Shown piece after piece: positions 26,526 to 35,379 of a DNA stretch of 64,000 nucleotides. How positions within the stretch are numbered: the stretch's first letter is position 1; each line of letters begins with the position of its first letter. This DNA is from Trinickia dinghuensis (GTDB lineage Bacteria; Pseudomonadota; Gammaproteobacteria; Burkholderiales; Burkholderiaceae), in NCBI RefSeq assembly GCF_003367175.1, contig NZ_QRGA01000001.1:558001-622000 (forward strand), in the 5' to 3' direction. The notes below the pieces were generated by a model. It ran no database searches. It saw only the letters and a list, made by a program, of their open reading frames with translations, and was not told the DNA's origin. Both the position numbers and the translations under genes were made by a program.

Positions 26526-27611
26526 TCAAGCGACGGCGCCCGCGGCAAAGCACGCCGCGACGCACGTGTGAAAGCGCGCGGTGAGCGCGGCCCGATCGAG
26601 CCCACGGCCGATGAAGACGATGCGGCTCGTGCGCGGCTCGCTGCCCCATGGCTGCGCCGCGCGCAATTCGATCACGTCGTGGACGCCTTGCAACACATAG
26701 CGATGCGACTGCCCCCGCACGGCGAGAATGCCTTTCAGCCGAAACAGCGAGCTCTGGTCCTCGGCGCGCAGTTCGGCGAGCCAAGTCTGCAGCGCACCGA
26801 GGTCCATGTCCGCCTCCATCTCGATGCCGACCGAGGTCACGCTGTCGTCGTGCTGATGGTCGTCGTGGCCGTGTTCGTGGTGGTCGTGATGGTCGTGCGC
26901 GCTCGCGGCTTGCGCGTCCTGATACGACGCGTCCGACTCAACCAGTTGCTGCGAAAACTCCGACGCGCCCACCCCGAGAATGCGATCGAGATCGATGCGT
27001 GCATAGCTCGACGTGACGATCTGCGCGGTGGCGTTCAATTCGCGGATCCGGTCCGTCAGCGCGCCGATCTGCTCGGGTGTCACGAGATCGACCTTGTTGA
27101 TCACCACCCGATCGGCGCAGACCAATTGATCGACCGCCTGGTTATCCCGGCCATCCAGCACGACGTCGTCGAGATGCTGGCCGACATGCTTCGCATCCAC
27201 CATGGTCACGACCGCGTCGAGCGTCACGCGTTGCGCGATCGGATCGTCGATGAAAAAAGTCTGCGCGACCGGATAGGGATCGGCGAGACCGCTCGTTTCG
27301 ACGATGATGTGATCGAGCCGGTCGGGCCGGTCGAGCAGCGTGCGCACGATCCGCACGAGATCCTCGCGCACCGCGCCGACGCAGCAGATGCAGCCGTTCG
27401 TCATCTCGTAGATCTCCTCGGTCGATTCCAGCACCAGACCGCCGTCGATGCCGATTTCACCGAACTCGTTTTCGATCACCGCGATCTTGCGACCGTGTTT
27501 TTCGCGCAGGATGTAGTTCAACAGCGTGGTCTTGCCCGCGCCGAGGAACCCAGTCAGCACCGTGACGGGAATCTTGTCGATGTCGCGGTGGGTTTCGTGG
27601 ATCCGGTTCAT
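26526..27611 (-). CDS. CobW/COG0523-family GTPase (metal chaperone)
   Basis: A 361-residue G3E GTPase. Walker [16 protein letters not shown] is near residue 21, the metal-binding CXCC appears as [16 protein letters not shown] near 73, and NKVD near 170. A His/Asp-rich loop ([18 protein letters not shown], near residue 243) should bind Zn or a similar ion. The C-terminal CobW domain follows ([14 protein letters not shown]). Such proteins deliver metal to target enzymes. Its ATG overlaps the UbiX stop (27608-27611), so it is co-translated with UbiX/UbiD and the amidohydrolase pair, likely clients. Confidence 0.9.
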   Translation of the reverse strand: MNRIHETHRDIDKIPVTVLTGFLGAGKTTLLNYILREKHGRKIAVIENEFGEIGIDGGLVLESTEEIYEMTNGCICCVGAVREDLVRIVRTLLDRPDRLDHIIVETSGLADPYPVAQTFFIDDPIAQRVTLDAVVTMVDAKHVGQHLDDVVLDGRDNQAVDQLVCADRVVINKVDLVTPEQIGALTDRIRELNATAQIVTSSYARIDLDRILGVGASEFSQQLVESDASYQDAQAASAHDHHDHHEHGHDDHQHDDSVTSVGIEMEADMDLGALQTWLAELRAEDQSSLFRLKGILAVRGQSHRYVLQGVHDVIELRAAQPWGSEPRTSRIVFIGRGLDRAALTARFHTCVAACFAAGAVA

Positions 27612-28216
27612 TGTCTGTCTCCTGTGTTTGCGAAGGTTGCGCCCCAGCGTGTCGCCGTGCCGGCGTCTAGGCCGAACAGGTCGAGCACGCGGCCGAGCGT
27701 GTGGTCGATCATGGCGTCGAGCGTAGCGGGCCGCGCATAGAACGCGGGCACCGGCGGCGCGACGATCGCGCCCATTTCCGTCACCGCGGTCATGTTGCGC
27801 AAGTGCGTGAGTGTCAAAGGCGTCTCCCGAGCGAGCAGCACCAGCGGCCGGCGTTCCTTTAGCGTCACGTCCGCGGCACGCGAGATCAATGTGGACGTCA
27901 CGCCCGTCGCGATCTCCGCGAGCGTCTTCATCGAGCACGGCGCGACGATCATGCCCAGCGTGCGGCACGAGCCGCTCGAAATTTGCGCGGCCATGTCGTC
28001 ACAGCGGTACACGCGATCCGCGAGCGCGGCGACGTCGGCAAGCCGGTGCTCTGTCTCGTGCGCCATCGTCACCAACGCGCCGCGCGACACGGTCAGGTGT
28101 GTCTCTACGTTCAGTTGCCGCAGGAGTTGCAACAGCCGCACGCCATAGACGAAACCCGACGCGCCGCTGATGCCGACGACGATTTTCGGCGGTGGAAAGC
28201 CCATGCGCACGGTCAT
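27608..28216 (-). CDS. ubiX: UbiX-type flavin prenyltransferase
   Basis: A 202-residue flavoprotein that makes prenylated FMN, the cofactor of UbiD decarboxylases. The nucleotide-binding start [20 protein letters not shown] is at about residue 13, the middle has [16 protein letters not shown] and [15 protein letters not shown], all hallmarks of UbiX. The ATG (28216-28214) overlaps the UbiD stop (28215-28213), a tight translational coupling that ties it to this UbiD. It ends overlapping the CobW gene. Confidence 0.92.
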   Translation of the reverse strand: MTVRMGFPPPKIVVGISGASGFVYGVRLLQLLRQLNVETHLTVSRGALVTMAHETEHRLADVAALADRVYRCDDMAAQISSGSCRTLGMIVAPCSMKTLAEIATGVTSTLISRAADVTLKERRPLVLLARETPLTLTHLRNMTAVTEMGAIVAPPVPAFYARPATLDAMIDHTLGRVLDLFGLDAGTATRWGATFANTGDRQ

Positions 28217-29607
28217 CGCGGCTCTCCTACCGCCTCGTGCAAGATCCTGCGTGCGCGTTCTCGCGCGGCCTCGCCCACTATCGCGCGCACGCCGTCGAAC
28301 GACGCGCCCCGAGTCGCGTCGATGCCCATGCGGGAAGTCGTGCCCTGCGCCGTCGAGGACGGATCGAGCGGACTGCCCGGCAAACCGTCGACGACGAACA
28401 GATCGCGATGCGGCTGGAAGTGCGTCGCGATCGCCCATAGCACCTGTTCGTCGCTGGTGATGTCGATATCGCCGTCGACCGCGACGACGTTCTTCAGATA
28501 TGGGTCCCAACCGAGCAGCGCAAGCATGATCTGGCGCGCCTCGCCGTCGCGGCTCTGATCGAGCGACACGTAGCAGTGGAAATGCGTGCCGGAGTTCGGG
28601 TAATGCAGTGCCTTGACCGCCGGAAAGCGTGCCTTCAGCTTCTCGTTCATCTCCGCCTCGCGCGGAAGCCGCGCGAGTGTAAGATGCTCGGCGTACGGGC
28701 CGCCCGCGACATCGACGAGCCACGCATCGCGCCGCCGCATCATCGTCTCGACGTGAAATACGTTGTTGGTCGAGCGGTCGGACGAATAGCCGGTGAATTC
28801 TCCGAACGGCCCTTCCTCGGCCCACGCGGCGGAATCGATCGAACCCTCCAGCACGAACTCCGCGCTCGCGGGCACGCCGATCCCGTGGCGCGGGGTGCGC
28901 ACCAACTCGAGCGGCGCGCCGAACAGTCCCCCCGCGATGCTCCGCTCATCGACGCCGAACGGCACGCGTGCCGACGCCGCAAGCATGAAGAGCGGATGCG
29001 CGCCGATCACCATCGCGACCGGCAGCGCATCGCCGCGCGCCTTCGCTATTTGCAGCATTCGCCACAAGTGGCCGCGCGAATGCAGGCTCGTCGCGAGTGC
29101 GTTGCGCGCGTGGCGCATCGAGCGGTGGTAGCTGAGGTTCGCGATGCCCGTCACCGGATCTTCGGCGACGATCACCGCATTCGTCACATACGGCCCGCGA
29201 TCCGTCTCGAAGTGGCGAATCATCGGTAACTGCGAGAGATCGACCGCGTCGCCTTCGGCGATGCAGTCGAGCACCGGTCCACACGCTGCGATACGCGGCG
29301 CGAGCGGCGCGTTGGCACGCTGCTGATAGGCGTCGAACAGCGCATCCGGCGACACCCCGAACATCCGGCCGATCCGCTCGCGCGACGCGAATAGATTCGT
29401 GACGAGCGGCACGCCGAGACCTTCCACGTTCTCGCAGACGAGTAACGGATGCCGGCCGCGCGCCGCGAGTTCCGCGATGAGCGCCGTCACGTCCTGATCG
29501 GCGGACAGCGGCTCACGCACCGTCACGACGTCCCGGGGATAGGCGCCGCGGTATGCGTCGACGAACGCGTGCACATCCTGCGATACGAGCGCAACCGGTT
29601 TTGTCAT
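28213..29607 (-). CDS. UbiD-family prenyl-FMN-dependent decarboxylase
   Basis: A 464-residue reversible (de)carboxylase. UbiD motifs include LPMIRHFETDRGPYVTNAVI near residue 115, NLSYHRSMRH, FGEFTGYSSDRSTNNVFHVE near residue 265 with the catalytic Glu, and a C-terminal LPGSPLDPSS. ATG 29607 is preceded by GGAG. The substrate could be an aromatic or heteroaromatic carboxylate; the neighbours (NCS2 permease, purine-type deaminases) favour an N-heterocycle. It is coupled to its own UbiX downstream and follows the paired amidohydrolases by 78 bases. Confidence 0.9.
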   Translation of the reverse strand: MTKPVALVSQDVHAFVDAYRGAYPRDVVTVREPLSADQDVTALIAELAARGRHPLLVCENVEGLGVPLVTNLFASRERIGRMFGVSPDALFDAYQQRANAPLAPRIAACGPVLDCIAEGDAVDLSQLPMIRHFETDRGPYVTNAVIVAEDPVTGIANLSYHRSMRHARNALATSLHSRGHLWRMLQIAKARGDALPVAMVIGAHPLFMLAASARVPFGVDERSIAGGLFGAPLELVRTPRHGIGVPASAEFVLEGSIDSAAWAEEGPFGEFTGYSSDRSTNNVFHVETMMRRRDAWLVDVAGGPYAEHLTLARLPREAEMNEKLKARFPAVKALHYPNSGTHFHCYVSLDQSRDGEARQIMLALLGWDPYLKNVVAVDGDIDITSDEQVLWAIATHFQPHRDLFVVDGLPGSPLDPSSTAQGTTSRMGIDATRGASFDGVRAIVGEAARERARRILHEAVGEPR

Positions 29608-29685
29608 GGTGAGCTCCGGAAGAGTATGCAAAAGCGGGGCTGCGCGATGCGCCGGGTTCCGGCGCATCGCACGACGCTCCGGCCG

Positions 29686-30591
29686 TTAGACGTAGCTGGT
29701 CACGAGCCGCTGCTGCGCTTCTGCCAGGTCCTTCGGCGGCTTGGTGGGCTCGATGCCGACCAACCGGGCGATGTTGTTACCCATGTAGTCCTCGAGGCCG
29801 TCTTCGTCGAGATTCATCCCCTGCGGCGCGGGCGAGCACAGCACCTCGAGTTCGCGCAGCCACATGCCCGGTTCGTTCGGCGGCGAATCGGTGCCGAACA
29901 CGATCTTCTCGCGCGGCAATTGGCGGGCAAACTCGACGATTCGCGACTGAAAGCACCACCCCGATTCGCAGTACACATTCGGCGTGTCCATCGCCATCCA
30001 GAACGCCTCGAACGAATAGTTGCCGCCCGTCTGGATCCCGAAGTGCCCGATGATGAAATTCACCATCGGGAATTCGCGAATGATCGGGTAGAACATCGTC
30101 GGAATCGTGTAAGGACCGTCGCCGGTATGGATCAGAACGACGACGCCCAGCTCCGCGCATTTCTTCATCGCGGGCCGCAGCCAGTCGAGCGCGCGGTCGG
30201 GCCGGTATCCGTGCATGTTCGCGTGCAGCTTCAGCATCTTGAAGCCGTACTCCTTCACGTGGAATTCGAGTTCGGCCGCCCCGTTCTCGGGACCCCAGCG
30301 CGGGTTATACGTAAAGTTGCCGATGAAGCGGTCGGGATACTTTTGCGTGAGTTCGGCGATGTACGACATGTAGTCGCGAATGCCGTCTCGGCCGCGGCGG
30401 TTGCCGTCGCGGTAACCGGTATTGCCCGGCGGCGGCTGGATGAACCCCATGTCGATGCGGCGCGGCTTGCCGTTGATCATGTACGGACCGTCCATCATCT
30501 TGATGAGACGCTCGCCCGTGAATGGCTCGCCCGTGTGACGCCAAGCTTCGTCCACGAGATTGGTCGGATGCAGGTGGGTATCGATGATCAT
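29686..30591 (-). CDS. Amidohydrolase_2 (ACMSD/LigW-like), metal-binding member of pair 1
   Basis: A 301-residue TIM-barrel protein of the amidohydrolase_2 family, which holds decarboxylases (ACMSD, LigW, gamma-resorcylate decarboxylase) and hydrolases. Metal ligands look complete: MIIDTHLHPTNLVD with HxH at residues 6-8, VVVLIHTGDGPY, FIIGHFG and FGTDSPPNEPG. It overlaps the upstream paralogue by four bases (ATGA at 30588-30591). Sequence identity with that paralogue is high along the whole length. The pair precedes UbiD/UbiX, so decarboxylation or ring-opening chemistry is likely. Confidence 0.85.
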   Translation of the reverse strand: MIIDTHLHPTNLVDEAWRHTGEPFTGERLIKMMDGPYMINGKPRRIDMGFIQPPPGNTGYRDGNRRGRDGIRDYMSYIAELTQKYPDRFIGNFTYNPRWGPENGAAELEFHVKEYGFKMLKLHANMHGYRPDRALDWLRPAMKKCAELGVVVLIHTGDGPYTIPTMFYPIIREFPMVNFIIGHFGIQTGGNYSFEAFWMAMDTPNVYCESGWCFQSRIVEFARQLPREKIVFGTDSPPNEPGMWLRELEVLCSPAPQGMNLDEDGLEDYMGNNIARLVGIEPTKPPKDLAEAQQRLVTSYV

Positions 30592-31547
30592 CGGCGCGCT
30601 CCAGCGGTGGCGGTAAGTCCTTCGCGCTTCGCCGCTGCGCCGGACAACAGATGCAGATGAGTGCGGGCCTCCTCGGCGCTGCGCGGCGGCGCAGTCGGCT
30701 CGAGGCCGATCATCTTGGCGACGTTGTTGCCGAGATAATCTTCGAGCGTGTCTTCATCGAGGTTGAGGCCTTGCGGCGGCTCGTGACAGAGCACCTCGAG
30801 CAGGCGCAACCACATGCCCGGCTCGTTTGGCGGCGTGTCGGAGCCGAACAGAATCTTGTGTTTCGGCAGCACCTTCGCGAACTCGACGATTCGCGATTGC
30901 AGGCACCAGCCGGATTCGCAGTACACGTTCGGCGCATCGAGCGCCATTTGAAAGGGCTCGAAGCAGTACACGCCGCCCGTTTGCACGCCGAAATGCGCGA
31001 GGATGAAGTTGACCGTCGGAAACTCGCGGATCAGCGGATACCATTCGGTCGGAATGCTGTAGGGGCCGTCGCCGGTGTGCAGCTTGACCAGCAGGCCCAG
31101 CTCGGCGCATTTGCGCAGCGCGGGACGCAGCCAGTCGAGCGCGCGATCGGGACGATAGGCGTGCATATTGGCCTGTAGCTGCACCATCCGGAAGCCGTGT
31201 TCCTTTGCATAGAACTCGATCGCTTCGGCACCGGCCTCCGGGCCGCAGCGTGGGTTGTACACGAAGCAGCCGATCAGACGGTCCGGATACCGCTTCGTCA
31301 GTTCGACCGTGTACGCCATGTACGCGTCGATCGACTCGCGCCCGGATAGCTCGCCATCGGTCCACGTGTAGATGGTATTGCCCTGCGGGGGCTGGATGAA
31401 CGCCTTGTCGATGCGGCGCGGCTTGCCGTTGACGAGGTAAGGACCGTCCATCATCTCGATCAGACGCTCGCCGGAAAACGGTTCGCCGTCGTGGCGCCAC
31501 GCGAGGTCGACCAGATTGGTCGGATAACAGCTCAAATCGATGATCAT
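30588..31547 (-). CDS. Amidohydrolase_2 paralogue lacking the HxH metal ligands (pair 1)
   Basis: A 319-residue paralogue of the next gene. Where the partner has IIDTHLHPTNLVD, this one has IIDLSCYPTNLVD: both histidines are gone, while LHTGDGPY, FILAHFG and FGSDTPPNEPG remain. It is therefore either mono-metal with altered chemistry or a non-catalytic partner. ATG 31547 matches the partner start; a 33-residue extension upstream has no support. It is the first gene of the operon, divergent from a LysR gene. A C-terminal extension of about 15 residues is not shared with its partner. Confidence 0.83.
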   Translation of the reverse strand: MIIDLSCYPTNLVDLAWRHDGEPFSGERLIEMMDGPYLVNGKPRRIDKAFIQPPQGNTIYTWTDGELSGRESIDAYMAYTVELTKRYPDRLIGCFVYNPRCGPEAGAEAIEFYAKEHGFRMVQLQANMHAYRPDRALDWLRPALRKCAELGLLVKLHTGDGPYSIPTEWYPLIREFPTVNFILAHFGVQTGGVYCFEPFQMALDAPNVYCESGWCLQSRIVEFAKVLPKHKILFGSDTPPNEPGMWLRLLEVLCHEPPQGLNLDEDTLEDYLGNNVAKMIGLEPTAPPRSAEEARTHLHLLSGAAAKREGLTATAGARR

Positions 31548-31884
31548 GTGCTCGATCTCAGCAACCAGGTTGCATGGGACCGGAGCGAGCACTCGCGCGC
31601 TCACTCTGGCCGACACGGGGAGAGGCACCGGTTGTGCCGGTGCCATGTCGCGATCAGGCCCATCGCGCCACCTGACCGCATCTCGGGAAGGCCCCGTGGG
31701 ACGAACCCATCGGGGCGAACCCGAAACGCGATCAATGACGGCCCTTCATCAAGCGCACCGTTGCGCTTCCCCCTCGCCGGCATCGAGTGTCACACTGATG
31801 TGCACTGCTGCTTGCGATGCAGTCTCACAAAACGAATGGGCTCTGTACAATATTTTTTGAACCCCTTCTTGATACGTTGCCGAT
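31548..31884. other. Divergent control region between amidohydrolase pair 1 and lysR
   Basis: No gene is seen in about 337 bases. Near the LysR end lies an inverted repeat ACTGC (31804-31808) / GCAGT (31819-31823), a candidate LysR site, and TACAAT at 31846-31851 resembles a -10 box for the regulator gene. Confidence 0.45.
31804..31823. promoter_or_regulatory. Candidate LysR binding site
   Basis: ACTGC, ten bases, GCAGT; the 20-bp arrangement is near the regulator start and in the divergent gap. LTTR sites are usually short interrupted palindromes of this size. Weak evidence. Confidence 0.3.
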
Positions 31885-32796
31885 ATGGACATGCGTCTGC
31901 TGCGCTACTTCGCCGTGCTCGCCGATGAACTGCACTTCGGCCGAGCGGCTACGCGGCTGCATATCTCGCAGCCGCCGCTGAGCCAGCAGATCCGCATCCT
32001 CGAGGAAGAGATGGGCACCGCGCTGTTCGTGCGCTCGCAGCATCGCGTCGAACTCACGGAGGCAGGGAAAACACTGAAGGAGCAGGTGCCTCTGATCTTC
32101 GCGCAGTTCGAACGTGCGATCGACCTCACGCGCTGCACGGGCCGCGGCGAAGCCGGGAACCTTGCGATCGGCATCATCAGCTCAGCCATGGTGGGGCCGC
32201 TGCCACGCGCGCTGCGCGACTTCAACGCGCGCCACCCGCAGGTTCGCTGGACACTGCATGAAATGACGCCCGCCGCTCAGATCCAGGCTCTGAAGGAGAA
32301 GCGGCTCGACGTCTGCTTCTTTCGCGTGATGCACGACGATCCCGAGATCGGCACGGAAGTCGTGATGCATGAACCGGCGGTCGCGGTTTTGGCGCAGGAG
32401 CATCCGCTCGCCGCGCGGTCGGAGCTCGCGCTGCGCGATCTAGCCGGCGAGCGGTTCATTTCGTTCGGTCGCGAGGAGTCGCAACTCGCGCGCTATTTGC
32501 ACGAGTGCTGCGTTCAAGCCGGCTTCACACCGGACATCGCACAGGAAGTCGTCGAGGTACACACACTGCTGTGCCTCGTACGCGAATGTTTGGGCGTTGC
32601 GCTGCTGCCGGCTTCCGCTTGTCAGCTTGCGACGGGCGGGGTCGCGTTCCGGCCGCTCATGGAGCCGTCTCCCGATGTCTCGATGCATGCCCGGTATCGC
32701 GCCGACGACGCTTCGCCAGTGCTCGCCCTCTTTCTCGCGACCGTGCGCGAGGTGGCTGCGGCGATGCGGTTGGACTTCCGACCCGCCGCTTCGTGA
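31885..32796 (+). CDS. LysR-family transcriptional regulator (CatR/BenM branch)
   Basis: A 303-residue LTTR. The N-terminal helix-turn-helix reads LHFGRAATRLHISQPPLSQQ near residue 16, followed by IRILEEEMGTALFVRS. The start DMRLLRYFAVLADELHFGRA is typical of the BenM/CatR-like branch that responds to aromatic acids. It is divergent from the amidohydrolase pair/UbiD operon and is the obvious candidate activator of it. Confidence 0.9.
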   Translation: MDMRLLRYFAVLADELHFGRAATRLHISQPPLSQQIRILEEEMGTALFVRSQHRVELTEAGKTLKEQVPLIFAQFERAIDLTRCTGRGEAGNLAIGIISSAMVGPLPRALRDFNARHPQVRWTLHEMTPAAQIQALKEKRLDVCFFRVMHDDPEIGTEVVMHEPAVAVLAQEHPLAARSELALRDLAGERFISFGREESQLARYLHECCVQAGFTPDIAQEVVEVHTLLCLVRECLGVALLPASACQLATGGVAFRPLMEPSPDVSMHARYRADDASPVLALFLATVREVAAAMRLDFRPAAS

Positions 32797-33008
32797 CTTC
32801 CTGCCCACACCGATAGCACCATCTTCGCAACGTCTTCGATATCGCGCCACCGGACGATCTCAATCGGAATATCGCCTCCAAGGACGGTCGGCCGTTTCAG
32901 CATCGTGCCCAGTCATTTGGGCGCCGCGGGGCTAGACTGGGCAAGTGCCTAACGGGTCGCACTGACTCTCTTCGTCACACCCTCGGGCCGCATGGCCCGC
33001 ACCGCTTT

Positions 33009-33323
33009 CTATCGGGATGCCTTGCGCAAAGGATGTTCCGACAGGTACACCCTCAGCGCAGCATTGATGCGTGTTTGCCAGCCATCACCCGTGGCACGAA
33101 ACGCCTCCAAGATATCCGCGTCATAGCGGATGCTGACTTGCTCTTTCGGGCTCGCCAGAGGCGGACGACCAGCACGACGCTTAGCCATGACCTCCCCGAA
33201 CGGGCGCAGCCGCTTGAACTCATCGTCGCTCAACTCCCGCGTGTCCGGATCTGCAGCAATACCTCGCTGGATCGCCGCATCTTCCTCGTCCGTCGGATAG
33301 ACGAATTTACGTTTGCTGCTCAT
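33009..33323 (-). CDS. brnA: BrnA-type antitoxin
   Basis: A 104-residue antitoxin. The family core is seen as SPKEQVSIRYDADILEAFR and GWQTRINAALRVYL near residues 64-97: a ribbon-helix-helix DNA-binding fold that represses the operon. The N-terminal part (DEEDAAIQRGIAADPDTREL) binds the toxin. ATG 33323 overlaps the 3-prime end of brnT by 17 bases, the usual coupled order toxin then antitoxin. Confidence 0.87.
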   Translation of the reverse strand: MSSKRKFVYPTDEEDAAIQRGIAADPDTRELSDDEFKRLRPFGEVMAKRRAGRPPLASPKEQVSIRYDADILEAFRATGDGWQTRINAALRVYLSEHPLRKASR

Positions 33324-33582
33324 AGCGTTGAACCTCTCTACGGTTGGCCTTGCGCAAGCTGATGATCCTGACGGCGTCGCCTCGATACGTGAATGCCACG
33401 CAGTACACCCGCTCACCGAGCGGCGCATAACCAATGAACCGATCCTCCTCATAGTCGAAGCGATCGTCCGCCTCAACTTGAGCCGCGCGCCAATTCAACT
33501 CGGCCGCTACAGCCAGTGAAACGCCGTGCTTCCGCCTGTTGCCGGCATCCTTGGCAGGATCGAACTCGATTTCGATTTGAAT
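33307..33582 (-). CDS. brnT: BrnT-type RNase toxin with an atypical or lost start codon
   Basis: The frame gives a full-length BrnT-like protein: IEFDPAKDAGNRRKHGVSLA (a family hallmark), then FDYEEDRFIGYAPLGERVY and AFTYRGDAVRIISLRKANRR. BrnT is an mRNA-cleaving RelE-fold toxin. But no ATG, GTG or TTG occurs where it should begin: ATT lies at 33582-33580, directly before CAA ATC GAA. A TTG at 33498 would remove 28 conserved residues. Thus either ATT is used, the start was lost by mutation (silencing the toxin), or translation begins elsewhere. The probable operator overlaps the start. Confidence 0.7.
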   Translation of the reverse strand: MQIEIEFDPAKDAGNRRKHGVSLAVAAELNWRAAQVEADDRFDYEEDRFIGYAPLGERVYCVAFTYRGDAVRIISLRKANRREVQRYEQQT

Positions 33583-33601
33583 TATTGTATCTGCAATAAT
33601 T
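33580..33601. promoter_or_regulatory. Perfect inverted repeat over the brnT start, probable BrnA operator
   Basis: AATTATTG (33580-33587) and CAATAATT (33594-33601), six-base spacer. On the minus strand TACAAT, a good -10 box, lies within it, seven bases before the predicted first codon. BrnA is a known autorepressor. Confidence 0.6.
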
Positions 33602-33838
33602 ATCCTGTGCCATCCTTCGGGATGGCCCCCACTTCCTTCTGCCCATACACTCGCTCGAGCAGCCGATTCGGCCGCGCCTGCTCGATCCGCTCCGCCTCGT
33701 CAGCACTGAGCACGTGTTTCGATTGGCGCTTTTCCACACGGGGCATGTCCAAGTCGGCCGCCGGGTTCGACGGGATGCGGTGGTTACGCACCAGCCACCG
33801 GAACCACACCCTCATCGGGCGCCAGCCGCATATGTTGA
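33600..33838 (-). pseudogene. Fragment of a tyrosine recombinase (phage-type integrase)
   Basis: The frame carries RVWFRWLVRNHRIPSNPAAD, then LDMPRVEKRQSKHVLSADEA, which matches the junction between the core-binding and catalytic domains of XerC/XerD-like integrases. Nothing before or after it is preserved and no catalytic Arg or Tyr region remains. Presumably a relic of an integrated element. Confidence 0.65.
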
Positions 33839-34049
33839 CTGCGTGCCGACAGTGCCTCGCTGTTTTGCTTGCAATATAGGAACAAGTAACGCTGATTGCG
33901 CTCCAGTACCGGGTGAGTCACCCCTTAACTCATCGTCTTATCCACATCGCCGCGCTCGGTCCCGGGGCGCGGAAGAACATGTTTACCTTCAATGACATAG
34001 CGCAGCACTTGTAAGCTTTCGGCGAAACGCGTTTACTCTCGCTTTTTGC

Positions 34050-34750
34050 GTGAACGCCTTAGCCCTGGACACGACTTGCTGGACGGAAACGGAATTCGCC
34101 CACCTCGATCTTGGCGACGCGCGCCTGAACAAGCGAGCGAGAACATTGATGGAACGATTGGCGGCCAAGCCGACGGCGGGCGTGCCCCAAGCCTGTCGAG
34201 GCTGGAGCGAGACGATAGCGGCGTACCGGTTCTTCGATAACGAAGACGTTGAATGGGCCACGATTCTGGAGCCGCATTGGCAGCAAACGCAGCAGCGCAT
34301 GGCGGCACACCCGGTGGTGCTGTGCCTGCAAGACACCACTGAACTGGATTTCAACGGCCGCGGCACGGCGGGGCTTGGACCGCTGTCGTACGAGGCGCAG
34401 CGCGGCATGTATTTGCACCCAACCTACGCGGTGACCCCTGAGCGCCTGCCGCTGGGCGTACTGGACGCATCGAGTTGCCGGCGGACAAAGGCCAAAGTGT
34501 TGCGGCCACGTGCCTGGTCGCACGTGAATTCGATGCGCCTGCCGGCGTCAAGCCGATCGAATGGCGCTTGCTCACTAACCGCGAAGCGACGAGTTTGCAG
34601 CAGGCCATCGAACTCATAGACTGGTATCGGGCTCGCTGGGAAATCGAGATTCTGTTCAACGTGCTGAAGAACGGATGCCGCATCGAGGCTCTGCAGCTGG
34701 GCACAATCGAGCGGCTCGAACGCGCTCTGGCGTTGTTCCTCCCGCGGTCA
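34050..34750 (+). pseudogene. Remnant of an IS4-family (Tn5-like) transposase
   Basis: The 5-prime frame has the N-terminal DNA-binding domain (LGDARLNKRARTLMERLAA, GWSETIAAYRFFDNEDV) and the first catalytic Asp region (VVLCLQDTTELDF). At about 34470 the sequence jumps to the C-terminal part in another frame (PIEWRLLTNREATSLQQAIE, DWYRARWEIEILFNVLKNG), so roughly 150-200 residues including the second Asp are missing. It ends in ERLERALALF. Not functional. Confidence 0.8.
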
Positions 34751-34792
34751 TCCCGCTGGCAAACATCGCGACGCCTCTACGATCTGGCCCCA

Positions 34793-34846
34793 AGACGGAC
34801 TTTATTCCTGCGGATCAGCCGTGATCCGAGAGAATAAAGTCCGTCT
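34793..34846. repeat. 15-bp perfect inverted repeat with AAAGTCCGTC motif
   Basis: AGACGGACTTTATTC (34793-34807) and GAATAAAGTCCGTCT (34832-34846). Further copies of the core lie nearby: AAAGTCCGTC at 34907-34916 and GGAATAAAGTCCGTC at 34954-34968. They are probably ends or recombination sites of a mobile element that left the scar. Confidence 0.6.
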
Positions 34847-34953
34847 AAGGGACAGACTGCAACTTATTGAATTGAAAGGCTCTCGGCTAAGGGCGTGCTC
34901 GGACGCAAAGTCCGTCATGACGCGCCGAAACCAAGGTTCCGCGATCCTGCCGC

Positions 34954-34968
34954 GGAATAAAGTCCGTC
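34954..34968 (+). repeat. Third long copy of the GGAATAAAGTCCGTC repeat
   Basis: It lies immediately before the point where similarity to the sugar-binding protein fragment begins, so it marks one edge of the inserted material. Confidence 0.5.
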
Positions 34969-34974
34969 GTGCGG

Positions 34975-35275
34975 CGTTTTCGACTGCCTGACGTGGACGG
35001 AGATGCCAAGACGAGGAACAGCATCGATCCCCGCATTGATGGAGATCACGGAGATGCCCGCAGCCACTGCTCGCTTGATCGAGGGGCCAAGCGCATCGGG
35101 GTCGGGGATCGACACGACGATGCCCGCGGGGTGCTGGTTGACCGCGCCATCGACAAGCTTGCTCATTCCCACCATGTCGAATGTTTCAGGCGCGCGGTAG
35201 TCGACCTGAACGCGCACATCTTTTGCGGCCTGCATGGCTCCATTTTTCACAATCGACCAAAAAGGATCGGATGCT
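34975..35275 (-). pseudogene. Fragment of a sugar ABC transporter substrate-binding protein
   Basis: The minus-strand frame reads [20 protein letters not shown], then [20 protein letters not shown] and [20 protein letters not shown], the N-terminal lobe of ribose/xylose-type periplasmic binding proteins. Both the signal peptide and the entire second lobe are missing. It is cut at the repeat near 34968. Confidence 0.75.
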
Positions 35276-35379
35276 TGACACGGACAAGGAAGGCAGGCGA
35301 GGCCGCGACGTCTCCATCTCCGTCAATGCAAAAAGGCGCCCGAAGGCACCTTCCTGTGGATACCGTGTCGTTACAGCGC

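Noticed and set aside
26403-27740. Long plus-strand frame across the CobW gene
   Set aside because: Shadow of CobW: composition is His/Arg-rich and it lacks any conserved domain, while the minus strand has Walker A and CXCC motifs.
34793-34846. The 15-bp inverted repeat as a transcription terminator
   Set aside because: The loop of 24 bases is long, there is no T run, and further copies of the motif nearby indicate a mobile-element repeat instead.
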